A stretch of DNA of 64,000 bases. It comes from Quinella sp. 2Q5. GTDB taxonomy: Bacteria; Bacillota; Negativicutes; Selenomonadales; Selenomonadaceae. Location: assembly GCA_015206785.1 (NCBI GenBank), contig JADEZQ010000008.1, positions 1-64,000 of the forward strand. Direction: 5' to 3'. Below are positions 36,430 to 44,650 of this stretch, piece after piece. Each line of letters opens with the position of its first letter. The first letter of the stretch is position 1. The position numbers and the translations under genes were made by a program. Under the pieces are notes generated by a model that saw only the letters and a program-made list of their open reading frames with translations, had not been told where the DNA came from and did no database searches.

Positions 36430-37611
36430 TTATTCTTCGGTCGCCTCCGCAACTTCTTCGGCGGGCTCTTCAACCGGCGGCTGCCAGCGTTTGACGGGGG
36501 CGTTGGGATTTTCGCGGCGGGCGCGGTTAATCGACAGGGAAATCCGTTTGCGCTTGAGGTCGATTCGCATGACCTTGACCCTGCAGATATCGCCGACGGC
36601 AACTGCCTCGTCCGCGTTCTCAATGCGCCGATCACTGAGCTCGCCCATAGGAATCAGACCGTCGAAGCCGGGCTCAATCTCCATGAACGCGCCGAACTTG
36701 GTGAGCTTGACGATTTTGCCTTCGATGAGGTCGCCTTCGCGATAATTTTCCGCACGATCAAGCCACGGGTCGCGCTGAGTCTGCTTGACGGAAAGGGAAA
36801 TTCTGTGCGCGTCGGGGTCAACGTTCTTGACGTAAACATCGACTTCCTGACCAACCTTGAGCACGTCGGAGGGATGGCTGACGCGTTCCCAAGACAGATC
36901 CGAAATGTGCGCCAAGCCGTCCACGCCGCCCACGTCAATGAACGCGCCGTAATCGACCAGGCGTTTGACGGTGCCGGTGAGGACGTCGCCTTCGTGCAGC
37001 TTGCCGAAAACTTCCTGTTGCTTGAGTTCGCGTTCGCGTTCCAAAAGCTGACGGCGGCTCAAGACCAGGCGGCGTTTGTGCGATTCGATTTCAATCGGCA
37101 GAGCCTGCACCGTTTGCCCGACGTAATTGCTCAAATCCTTGACGAAGTGCAGTTCCATTTGCGAGGCGGGAATGAAGCCGCGCAGGCCGTTGACGGTGGC
37201 AGTGAGCCCGCCCTTGACGACGTTGGTGATGTGCGCGTCCACGGTCTTAAGGTCGTTGGTTTCGGGGTCTTCGTTGTGCAATTTGATAGCGCGCAGTTCG
37301 TCCCAAATGACCTCGTTGTCCGCCTTGACCTTGCTGAGCACGCCGCCGTTTTCGCCGCCGAGGGATTGGATGTAAACTTTGATCCTGTCGCCCTGTTTGA
37401 CGACGTCTTCTGCCGAATCGGGTTCAGGGTACGCCAGCTCCTTCTTCGGTATGGCAATTTCCTGCTTGTAACCTATGTCGACGTAGGCCTCATCGCGATT
37501 GACCAAAACGACGGTGCCTTCAACTACTTCGTGTTCGCGAATGTCCTTTAAGCTTTCGGACTCATCAAGCCAATTACCCATGTCTTCCACGTTTTTCAAA
37601 TCATCTGACAC
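36430..37611 (-). CDS. rpsA: 30S ribosomal protein S1 (four S1 domains)
   Basis: A 393-residue RNA-binding protein with four S1 repeats: about 28-100 (VEGTVVLVNRDEAYVDIGYKQE), 120-185 (VDAHITNVVKGGLTATVNGLRGFIP), 205-275 (GTVKRLVDYGAFIDVGGVDGLAHISDLSW) and 290-360 (EGKIVKLTKFGAFMEIEPGFDGLIP), then an acidic tail. Firmicutes-type S1 is shorter than the six-domain E. coli protein, as here. It starts 16 bases inside the end of ispH; in some Clostridia the two are a single fused protein. Confidence 0.93.
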   Translation of the reverse strand: MSDDLKNVEDMGNWLDESESLKDIREHEVVEGTVVLVNRDEAYVDIGYKQEIAIPKKELAYPEPDSAEDVVKQGDRIKVYIQSLGGENGGVLSKVKADNEVIWDELRAIKLHNEDPETNDLKTVDAHITNVVKGGLTATVNGLRGFIPASQMELHFVKDLSNYVGQTVQALPIEIESHKRRLVLSRRQLLERERELKQQEVFGKLHEGDVLTGTVKRLVDYGAFIDVGGVDGLAHISDLSWERVSHPSDVLKVGQEVDVYVKNVDPDAHRISLSVKQTQRDPWLDRAENYREGDLIEGKIVKLTKFGAFMEIEPGFDGLIPMGELSDRRIENADEAVAVGDICRVKVMRIDLKRKRISLSINRARRENPNAPVKRWQPPVEEPAEEVAEATEE

Positions 37612-38417
37612 TGTTTATAAACCTCCCCGATAATCCAGTCCGGCGTTGAGGCTCCGGCTGTGATACCGACTTTGTCGGCTTCGTCTAACCAAACGGGCTT
37701 AAGTTCCGCGGCGGTTTCGATGTGGTGTGTTGTGCAACGCTCGGCGCAAAGTTGAGCGAGCCGCGTGGTGTTTGCGCTGTTTCTGCCGCCGATAACGAGC
37801 ATGACGTCGACTTTGGACGCGAGCTCAAGGGCTGCCTTTTGCCGCTGATCGGTGGCGGTGCAGATGGTGCGCAAGATGCGGATGTCGGGTGACTTTGCCA
37901 AAAGATGCGCCACGATTCGGACGAAGTTTTCGCCGCTGACCGTCGTTTGGGAAACGATGCCGAGTTTGGCGCACGGCGGAAAGTTTTGCGCGTCCGTCTC
38001 CGTTTCCAAGATGACTGCGCGCTTTTGGGACCACTCGAAGATACTTTTGACTTCGGGGTGATTTTTTTCGCCGACGATGATAACCTGCCGTCCGTCTTCA
38101 ACCAGCTCTTCGGCGGAAAGCTGCGCCTTCTTCACGTGCGGGCAAGTGGCGTCCACCAGATTCAGACCGCGTTCGCGTGCCTGTTGGTAGATTTGCGGAC
38201 CCACGCCGTGTGAGCGAATAATTATCGTGCCCTCCTCCATCGCCGACAAATCTTCGACCGTGCCGACGCCTTCGGCCTTGAGTCGTTCGACCATTTGCGG
38301 ATTGTGGATTATTGGACCCAACGTGCAGCTTTTCCCATCCGCGTGCTCCTCGGCAATTTTGATCGCCCGCTTGACGCCGTAGCAGAAACCCAAACATTCC
38401 GACAAGATTACTTCCAT
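37596..38417 (-). CDS. ispH: 4-hydroxy-3-methylbut-2-enyl diphosphate reductase
   Basis: IspH makes IPP and DMAPP in the last step of the MEP pathway with a [4Fe-4S] cluster. The 273-residue protein shows the three cluster cysteines in LGFCYGVKRAI, DATCPHVKKAQ and RTICTATDQRQ, plus IIHNPQMVERL, IIRSHGVGP, HPEVKSI and TAGASTPDWIIGEV. The ATG at 38417 is chosen (MEVILSECLGFCYGV is the normal start); the ORF track's earlier start is read-through. It overlaps rpsA by 16 bases. Confidence 0.96.
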   Translation of the reverse strand: MEVILSECLGFCYGVKRAIKIAEEHADGKSCTLGPIIHNPQMVERLKAEGVGTVEDLSAMEEGTIIIRSHGVGPQIYQQARERGLNLVDATCPHVKKAQLSAEELVEDGRQVIIVGEKNHPEVKSIFEWSQKRAVILETETDAQNFPPCAKLGIVSQTTVSGENFVRIVAHLLAKSPDIRILRTICTATDQRQKAALELASKVDVMLVIGGRNSANTTRLAQLCAERCTTHHIETAAELKPVWLDEADKVGITAGASTPDWIIGEVYKQCQMI

Positions 38418-38470
38418 TGCCACCACCCGTTCGGTTGGTATCGACAAATAAAAAATCCTCAACCTGTCGA

Positions 38471-38483
38471 TAACTGCCAGTTA
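38471..38483. promoter_or_regulatory. perfect palindrome upstream of ispH, possible operator
   Basis: TAACTG-C-CAGTTA is a perfect 13-base inverted repeat. On the minus strand it lies just downstream of a TATGCT sequence that could be the -10 box of ispH-rpsA, so a bound protein would block initiation. No matching -35 box is convincing. Confidence 0.35.
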
Positions 38484-38543
38484 GTTTAGCATAATCGCAA
38501 AACGCAAGCAATAACCCTGCGAAAATTTTTTCACAAGGGAGAA

Positions 38544-39395
38544 TTATTCGGCGGCGGACAAAGTTTTCATCACGTAGGTCGGCAGGGCGAAGGCTCCGAC
38601 GTGAATGCGCGTGTTGTAGTAATTCGTTTGCAGGGCGAGTGAATTCCAACGGGCGAGGTCGACGTCGCGGGTCGGGTGAAATTTTTTCGACGCGAAACCG
38701 AAGAGCCATTGCCCCGCGGGATAGGTGGGAATGTGAATTTGGTAGGCACGCACGATTGGGAACGACGCCGTCAGACGTTTATGAGCGCGTTGCATTGCGG
38801 CGATGTCCGACGAATAGAACGGGTTCTCGTGCTGATTGACCATGATGCCGCCGACGGTGAGCGCGGCAAAGCAGTTGCCGTAGAATTCGCGTGTGAAAAG
38901 CCCTTCGCCCGCGCCGAGCGGATCGGTGTAGTCCACGATGATCAGGTCGTAGAAATTTTCTTTGCGGCGAATGAACTTCAAGCCGTCGGCGAAAAAAATT
39001 TCCACGCGCGGATTGTCGAGGCAAGCGGCGGTTTTGGGAATGAACTTTCTGCAAGCACGCACAACCGCTTCGTCAACTTCCACCAGATCAATCTTGTCGA
39101 TGGTGTCGTACTTGAGCAGCTCGCGCACGGAGCCGCCGTCCCCGCCGCCGACCAAGAGCACGCGTCGCACGTCGGGATTGACGCACAGCGGCACGTGCGT
39201 GATCATCTCGTGATAGATGAATTCGTCGCGCTCGGTCATCATTATGCGCCCGTCAATGACGAGTATCCGCCCGAACTCCGTCGATTCAAAGATATCCACG
39301 CGCTGAAATTCCGTCGTCTCGCTGAAAAGCTGTCGGTCGACTTTAATCGACAGGCGGACGTTTGGCGTGTGTTGTTCGCTGAACCAAAGCTCCAT
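38544..39395 (-). CDS. speE: spermidine synthase (polyamine aminopropyltransferase)
   Basis: A 283-residue enzyme transferring the aminopropyl group of decarboxylated SAM to putrescine or a related amine. Motifs: the N-terminal beta domain (VDIFESTEFGRILVIDGRIMMTERDEFIYHEM), VLLVGGGDGGSVRELLKY (dcSAM binding), DLVEVDEAVVRACRKF and IIVDYTDPLGAGEGLFTREFY (gate loop). It follows speA by 10 bases, so both act in polyamine synthesis. With an arginine decarboxylase upstream, agmatine is a possible acceptor. Confidence 0.95.
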   Translation of the reverse strand: MELWFSEQHTPNVRLSIKVDRQLFSETTEFQRVDIFESTEFGRILVIDGRIMMTERDEFIYHEMITHVPLCVNPDVRRVLLVGGGDGGSVRELLKYDTIDKIDLVEVDEAVVRACRKFIPKTAACLDNPRVEIFFADGLKFIRRKENFYDLIIVDYTDPLGAGEGLFTREFYGNCFAALTVGGIMVNQHENPFYSSDIAAMQRAHKRLTASFPIVRAYQIHIPTYPAGQWLFGFASKKFHPTRDVDLARWNSLALQTNYYNTRIHVGAFALPTYVMKTLSAAE

Positions 39396-39405
39396 AAGTT
39401 TCCTC

Positions 39406-40866
39406 CTAAACCATAACTTGCAGGCGGCGAATCGTCATGTCTTCGGGGCCGGTGATTTGGCAACCCTTGCGTTTGGCGTAGCGCACGTAGTCCAAAATCT
39501 CGCGGGTGATGCGTTCGCCAGGTGCCAATATCGGAATGCCGGGCGGGTAGCACATCAGGAATTCGGCGGCGGTCTTGCCGACGGTCTGTTCAATCGGCAG
39601 AGAAATTTTTTCGGCGTAGAAGGCGTCCTTGGGTGCGGCGTCGACGATGGGGTCAATGTATTCGACTTTCATCAGCCGCGAAGGATCCTTGCGATAAATT
39701 CTCTTGATGTCCGCCAGAGCACTGACGAGCCGTTCGATGTCCTTGACGCGGTCGCCGACGCTAACGTAAGCCAGAATGTTTGCGATGTCTCCGAACTCAA
39801 GCTGAATGTCGTATTCGTCGCGCAGAATGTCGTAGACTTCCACGCCCGCCAATCCGACGGCACGCGTGAACACCGACAGCTTCGTCACGTCGAAATCGAA
39901 GACAGAATCTCCGTCGACAAGTTCCTTGCCGTAAGCGTACCAGCCGCCGAGGGAATTGATTTCGTCGCGGGCATACTCGACCAGCTCAATCACGCCGTCA
40001 AAAATTTCTTCGCCGCGCAGAGCCAGGTTTCGCCGCGAAATGTCCAGACTCGCCATCAGCAGATACGAACCGCTTGTCGATTGCGTGAGGTTGATGATCT
40101 GGTGGACGTAGCCAGCGTTGACAGCCGCGCCCGTCAACAGCAGGGAGCTCTGCGTCAATGAGCCGCCGCTCTTGTGCATGGAGACCGCCGCCATATCCGC
40201 GCCGACCGACATTGCCGAAGGCGGAAGCTTGTCGCTGAAGTAGAAATGCGTGCCGTGAGCTTCGTCCGCCAAAACTTTCATGCCGTGTTCATGAGCGACG
40301 CGGGTTATCGTGGCGATATCCGAGCAGATGCCGTAATACGTCGGGTTGTTGACGAGGACTGCCTTGGCGTCGGGGTTGGATTCGATTGCCGCGACGACTT
40401 CGGCAACCTTCATGCCCAGCGAGATGCCGAGACGCTCATCGACCTGCGGATTGACGTAGACGGGTGTCGCTCCGCAAAGGATCAGCGCGTTGATTGCCGA
40501 GCGATGGACATTGCGCGGCAGAATTATTTTGTCGTCGGGCTTGCACGTGGAAAGAATCATCGCTTGCACCGCCGAGGTCGTGCCGCCGACCATAAGGAAC
40601 GAGTGCGCCGCGCCGAACGCTTGAGCCGCCAAAATCTCCGCGTCGCGAATGACGCTCACCGGATGGCAAAGGTTGTCCAGCGGCTTCATGGAGTTGACGT
40701 CCACGTCCAAACACGCCTGACCTAAAAATTCCGCCAGCTCACGGTTCCCGCGCCCGCGTTTATGTCCTGGCACATCGAACGGCACGAGCCGCGTCGCCTT
40801 CATCTTCGTCAACGCCTCAAGAATCGGCGCACGTTCCTGCGTCAAATAGTCGTCTCGCAAAATCAT
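39406..40866 (-). CDS. speA: fold-type I Orn/Lys/Arg decarboxylase (SpeA-like)
   Basis: A PLP decarboxylase of about 486 residues of the Bacillus SpeA/lysine decarboxylase type. VPGHKRGRG, VGGTTSAVQAMI, NNPTYYGICSDI, LADEAHGTHFYF (Asp pairing with PLP N) and SMHKSGGSLTQSS (Schiff-base Lys) are visible, with a C-terminal domain (YPPGIPILAPGERI). Substrate choice (Arg or Lys) cannot be read; the speE neighbour favours polyamine synthesis. AGGTGA directly abuts the ATG at 40866, so the in-frame TTG two codons on (giving MRDDYLTQ) may be the true start. The ORF track's 65-residue extension crosses the rpe terminator. Confidence 0.9.
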   Translation of the reverse strand: MILRDDYLTQERAPILEALTKMKATRLVPFDVPGHKRGRGNRELAEFLGQACLDVDVNSMKPLDNLCHPVSVIRDAEILAAQAFGAAHSFLMVGGTTSAVQAMILSTCKPDDKIILPRNVHRSAINALILCGATPVYVNPQVDERLGISLGMKVAEVVAAIESNPDAKAVLVNNPTYYGICSDIATITRVAHEHGMKVLADEAHGTHFYFSDKLPPSAMSVGADMAAVSMHKSGGSLTQSSLLLTGAAVNAGYVHQIINLTQSTSGSYLLMASLDISRRNLALRGEEIFDGVIELVEYARDEINSLGGWYAYGKELVDGDSVFDFDVTKLSVFTRAVGLAGVEVYDILRDEYDIQLEFGDIANILAYVSVGDRVKDIERLVSALADIKRIYRKDPSRLMKVEYIDPIVDAAPKDAFYAEKISLPIEQTVGKTAAEFLMCYPPGIPILAPGERITREILDYVRYAKRKGCQITGPEDMTIRRLQVMV

Positions 40867-40900
40867 CACCTGCCGAAAAATTTTCGCCGCGATTATCGCA

Positions 40901-40931
40901 AAAAAAAATACGCCCCGCAATATACGAGGCG
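40901..40931 (-). terminator. intrinsic terminator of rpe
   Basis: CGCCTCG pairs with CGGGGCG (one T-G) followed by TATTTTTTTT on the minus strand, shortly after the rpe stop. Confidence 0.8.
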
Positions 40932-40951
40932 GCAAAATTTTTGTGAGCGAT

Positions 40952-41629
40952 TCAATCGTCGTCGTCGTGGTGAACGATTTCCTTGCCGCGAATGTCTTTG
41001 ATTGCCTGAGCGATGTCCGCCGCGCCATAAACAGCCGAGCCCGCGACAAGAACGTTGGCACCCGCCTCGCGCACGAGCACTGACGTTTCGGGATTGATGC
41101 CGCCGTCGACTTCGATGTCGCATTCGGTTTCCATCTCGTCGATCATGTGATAGAGCATGTGAATTTTTCCGAGCATGGACTCGATGAACTTCTGCCCGCC
41201 GTAGCCGGGATTGACCGTCATAATCAGCACCATGTCGGCGAATTCGATGAGCTCTTCGATTGCGCTGAGCGACGTGCCGGGGCAGACCGCCACGCCCGCC
41301 TTGCAACCGAGCTCGTGGATTTTTTGGATGACGCGGTGCGCGTGATTGGTCGCCTCCACGTGAAAGGTGATGATGTCCGCGCCGGCCTTGGCAATGCTTT
41401 CGAGCTGCGTCTCCGGATGCTCAACCATCAGGTGCACGTCAAGCACGGCGTCGGTGACTTTGCGCAGATCCTTGATGACGCAGGCACCGAGCGTGATTTC
41501 GGGCACGAAGCTGCCGTCCATAACGTCGACGTGAATGTATTCCGCGCCGGCGTCGGTGACCTTCTTAACGTCGTCGGCGAGGTGAGCGAAGTTCGCCGAC
41601 AGAATTGACGGGGCGATGATCGTTGCCAT
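40952..41629 (-). CDS. rpe: ribulose-phosphate 3-epimerase
   Basis: A 225-residue TIM-barrel enzyme interconverting ribulose 5-phosphate and xylulose 5-phosphate. IIAPSILSANFAHLADDV, IHVDVMDGSFVPEITLG (metal His and Asp), DVHLMVEHPE, MTVNPGYGGQKFI and EVDGGINPET (second Asp) are all present. The C-terminus ends in an unusual VHHDDDD. The ATG at 41629 with AGGAGG is used. Confidence 0.96.
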   Translation of the reverse strand: MATIIAPSILSANFAHLADDVKKVTDAGAEYIHVDVMDGSFVPEITLGACVIKDLRKVTDAVLDVHLMVEHPETQLESIAKAGADIITFHVEATNHAHRVIQKIHELGCKAGVAVCPGTSLSAIEELIEFADMVLIMTVNPGYGGQKFIESMLGKIHMLYHMIDEMETECDIEVDGGINPETSVLVREAGANVLVAGSAVYGAADIAQAIKDIRGKEIVHHDDDD

Positions 41630-41660
41630 GAAAAAATTCCTCCTCGTGTGTTGATAATTC

Positions 41661-41689
41661 ATTATAGCCCGCCGCCCGTGAAAATTCAA
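41661..41689 (-). promoter_or_regulatory. promoter of rpe
   Basis: On the minus strand TTGAAT, 17 bases, TATAAT. Confidence 0.65.
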
Positions 41690-41791
41690 TCGCCGCCAAT
41701 CGACAGCCGCGTTCCCGAAAAAAAATTTTTAGCCGCGACGACTTTCCGACGAAATATTATCCGAGAAAACTTTTTGACGGAGGTGCCGACG

Positions 41792-42613
41792 ATGAAAAAA
41801 TTTTTGCTCGCCGCGACGATTGCGCTGTGCCTGATGAGCGCGGGCTGTTTTCAGGCGAAATACGACCTTATCATAACCGACGACGGCGCAGTCGTACGGA
41901 ATTGGAAAATGCTCGGCACTGCCCCGTTCAGCCGACAAATCGAACAGATGAAGGCGAACAACGAACGCCTCTTCCCCAACCTGAAGCTCAAGCCCATTGC
42001 CGAAGGCGACATGCTCGGCTATGCCTTCTCGCTCGAATATCCTGACCTGGAGTCTTTCGCGAAGTCGTACAGCGAATTGTATAACGCGCACGCAGGAAAG
42101 AGCACCGGCGTTTCTCGCCGCGAAGGTTGGTTCTTCGATGCATATGCCTTCGATTTCTACTGCACGGTCACTCGCGAAAATCTTCCGCCCGAAGTCGATC
42201 ACGTCACTCAAGCGGCACTAACAAGCCTCGTTTACGAACTGACGGTTCAGCTGCCATACGCCGCGGACTTTCACGACGCCGACGAAGTTTCAGCCGACGG
42301 AAAAGTTTTGACGTGGAAGCTGGCACCGTTGCTGATAAAAGGCGGCGAACGAAACTTGCGCGCGCAGTTCAAAATCTGGCACCGCGAAAAAATTTTCTTG
42401 ACGGCGGCGATTGGCGTGCTCATGTTGGCGGGGACGATTTTCTTTGGCGTGAAGGCTCGCCGCGAAGAATCTGTCAGCGTTGCCGACGATTTCCGATTCA
42501 AGCGCAACGTCTTCGGTTGGCTGTTCATTTCGCTGGCTTTGGTTGCGGCGTACGTGCTCCTGACGCCCATCGTCTTCACCGAAGCGGACATAATCTCCGC
42601 GGTCGTGCCGTAA
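41792..42613 (+). CDS. LppM/DUF3153-like lipoprotein with C-terminal membrane helices
   Basis: A 273-residue lipoprotein (MKKFLLAATIALCLMSAGC, start with GGAGG). The opening KYDLIITDDGAVVRNWKMLG and the following alpha/beta region resemble the LppM domain (DUF3153), where an N-terminal Cys is followed by a dGs-type beta strand. Two transmembrane helices lie near the C-terminus (TAAIGVLMLAGTIFFGV and WLFISLALVAAYVLLTPIVF). It would face the periplasm. Function is unknown and the family match is tentative. It is a single-gene unit between rpe (divergent) and dciA (convergent). Confidence 0.6.
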   Translation: MKKFLLAATIALCLMSAGCFQAKYDLIITDDGAVVRNWKMLGTAPFSRQIEQMKANNERLFPNLKLKPIAEGDMLGYAFSLEYPDLESFAKSYSELYNAHAGKSTGVSRREGWFFDAYAFDFYCTVTRENLPPEVDHVTQAALTSLVYELTVQLPYAADFHDADEVSADGKVLTWKLAPLLIKGGERNLRAQFKIWHREKIFLTAAIGVLMLAGTIFFGVKARREESVSVADDFRFKRNVFGWLFISLALVAAYVLLTPIVFTEADIISAVVP

Positions 42614-42646
42614 AAAAAATTTCCCGTCGCGTTGACGGGATTTTTT
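42613..42646. terminator. bidirectional intrinsic terminator
   Basis: TCCCGTC pairs with GACGGGA around GCGTT, with A and T runs on both sides, between the LppM-like gene and the convergent dciA-like gene. Confidence 0.85.
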
Positions 42647-43559
42647 ATTTGCGGGTCTTGGAGACGTAGCGTTGAATCTTCGGTTGCTCCGCCAGGTTGA
42701 ATTGCAAATCGATGAGTGCGCGGCGGATAATTGCCGGCGTCAATTTTTCGGGCGGCAGACGTTTGGCGAGCATGACCAATTTCATCACGTCGGGTGATTC
42801 TTCGTCGCCGAAGGTCACGCGGCTTGCCACCTTCTGAATCAGCGACGTTCGCGCCGATTCCACAACGTCGGGCGAACATTCGCGGCGCATGTGCGGCATT
42901 CGTTCCAGCAAAAGTTTCCGAGCTTCGTGCGTCTTGAGTTGCGGCGCGTCGTAAAAAATTTTGAACAGCTCCTCGACCATTGCCTCACGTTCGCGGATTT
43001 TGCACGGCTCGCAAAAAATTTCTTCGGGCGGACAAAGCGTCTCGCACGTTCGGCACGAATGCCAACCCGTCGCCAAACGGAAGCGTTGAACCCGCGCCTG
43101 CGTCAGCAATGTCTGCAGAACCGTGCGCCGAATTTTCTCGTCGGAAAATTTTTCGGCACGTGCCTCGCAACGCGCAACCTCCTCGTCCGTCAGCGTGATG
43201 TCTTCGAGCGTGACGGGCGGTTGAATCTGCGCGGGCGGCGAAATTTTTTCCGGCGGGCGTTCAGGAACTTGAAAGGCGCGGGCGATTCGGACTTGGCTCA
43301 CGGGCGCAGCGTCTTGCGGAAAATTTTCGTTGACGGCGTCGATGATGTCTTCGGCGAAAAATTTGAGCTGATCCTTGAACGCCGAGTTGGGCACGTCGAC
43401 GAAAAGCACGCCGTGTTCAAGCGCGACGGGTCGAACTTGTGCGGCGATGTCCGCGCCGACGATTTTGCTCCAGTCGTGAATCAGTTCGTTGAGCAAAAAC
43501 TTTCGATAGGTCTCCGTGCCGAACGAACGCATTTGATTGCGCAGGGCGTCGATGTTCAT
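42645..43559 (-). CDS. dciA: DciA-like (DUF721) replication protein with zinc-ribbon extension
   Basis: A 304-residue protein. Residues about 1-95 match DUF721/DciA, the helicase-loader family found beside recF (IHDWSKIVGADIAAQVRPVALEHGVLFVDVPNSAFKDQLKF). A long C-terminal part follows with a four-cysteine knuckle (CRTCETLCPPEEIFCEPC, about 170-190) and helical segments. DciA proteins load the replicative DnaB helicase in bacteria without DnaC. Its ATG shares one base with the recF stop (TGATG). The C-terminal extension is larger than in typical DUF721 proteins. Confidence 0.85.
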   Translation of the reverse strand: MNIDALRNQMRSFGTETYRKFLLNELIHDWSKIVGADIAAQVRPVALEHGVLFVDVPNSAFKDQLKFFAEDIIDAVNENFPQDAAPVSQVRIARAFQVPERPPEKISPPAQIQPPVTLEDITLTDEEVARCEARAEKFSDEKIRRTVLQTLLTQARVQRFRLATGWHSCRTCETLCPPEEIFCEPCKIREREAMVEELFKIFYDAPQLKTHEARKLLLERMPHMRRECSPDVVESARTSLIQKVASRVTFGDEESPDVMKLVMLAKRLPPEKLTPAIIRRALIDLQFNLAEQPKIQRYVSKTRK

Positions 43560-44650
43560 CAGCCAACAAGCCTCCCCGATTCGACGAAAAAAAATTTGCC
43601 GAAACTCTGCGGCGGGAAGTACGCGCGGTCGGTGGCGGTGATGAACGTTTGAATCCGTTCGCGGCGCAGGAATTCCGTCAACAGTTCGCGGCGAGCGGCG
43701 TCCAGTTCGCTCATTACGTCGTCGAGCATGAGCAGGGGGTATTCGCCGGTCACGGAACGGATGAACTGCAGTTCGGACAGCTTCAGAGCCAACGCCGCCG
43801 TGCGCAGCTGCCCCTGCGAGCCGAAAAGTTTCAGCTCCCGCCCGTTGACGAGGAACTTCAAATCGTCCAGGTGCGGTCCGAAACTCGTCGCGCCCTGCTG
43901 AATGTCGCGGAGTCTGCGCGTCCTCAAAAGTTGCAGGAAATTTTCCGTGATGTCCTGCGACGAATCAAGCGCACGCATTTCGTAGGCGACGGACAGACTT
44001 TCCGCCCGCGACGAAATTTCCCGCTGCATGGCGTCCGCCAGACGATTGAGCTTGTCGACGGCGGTCAACCTCCTGCCGACGACTTTGCCCGCGAGAATTG
44101 CCAGCTGCTCGTCCCAAAGATCCAGTTCGCCTTCGTGAGCCGTACCTTCGCGGATTTTTTTGAGCAGGGCGTTGCGAATCTCGACCAGCCGCGTGTAACG
44201 AGTCAGCTCCAGAAAAAAAATCGGCACCGCCTGCGAAATCTGCGCGTCCAGAAATTTTCTGCGAGTGGACGGCGAACCTTTGAACATGAACAGATCTTCG
44301 GGCGAGAACAGCACGGAGTTGAGCTTGCCCAAAAGTTCACGCGGGCGGATGGGGTTGGCGTCGAGCAGGATACGACGGCGGCGGTCTGTGGAAATTTCTA
44401 TCGCCAGCTCGTGAGTGATGCCCGCTTTGGAAAAATTTATTCGGATGAGCGCGGCGGTCTGCCCCCAACGAATCAGCTCGGACTCTTTGCTCGCCCGCGA
44501 CCTCAAAAGCGACGCGAAGTTGATTGCCTCCAAGATGTTGGTCTTGCCCTGCGCATTCCGTCCAAGGAAAACGTTTATCGCCGCGTCGGGTTGAACAGTC
44601 AGCTCGGCGATGTTGCGCCAGTCCCTGAAAAAAATTTCGGCGACAGACAT
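43559..44650 (-). CDS. recF: DNA replication and repair protein RecF
   Basis: A 363-residue SMC-like ATPase that helps RecA load at single-strand gaps. Walker A is GRNAQGKTNILEAI (about 30-43), the signature is SQGQLRTAALALKL (about 280) and Walker B is PLLMLDDVMSELD. FSPEDLFMFKGSPSTRRKFLD is the family's mid-region. It lies 0 bases after dnaN and overlaps dciA by one base: a dnaN-recF-dciA operon without the usual upstream dnaA or downstream gyrB. Confidence 0.96.
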   Translation of the reverse strand: MSVAEIFFRDWRNIAELTVQPDAAINVFLGRNAQGKTNILEAINFASLLRSRASKESELIRWGQTAALIRINFSKAGITHELAIEISTDRRRRILLDANPIRPRELLGKLNSVLFSPEDLFMFKGSPSTRRKFLDAQISQAVPIFFLELTRYTRLVEIRNALLKKIREGTAHEGELDLWDEQLAILAGKVVGRRLTAVDKLNRLADAMQREISSRAESLSVAYEMRALDSSQDITENFLQLLRTRRLRDIQQGATSFGPHLDDLKFLVNGRELKLFGSQGQLRTAALALKLSELQFIRSVTGEYPLLMLDDVMSELDAARRELLTEFLRRERIQTFITATDRAYFPPQSFGKFFFVESGRLVG

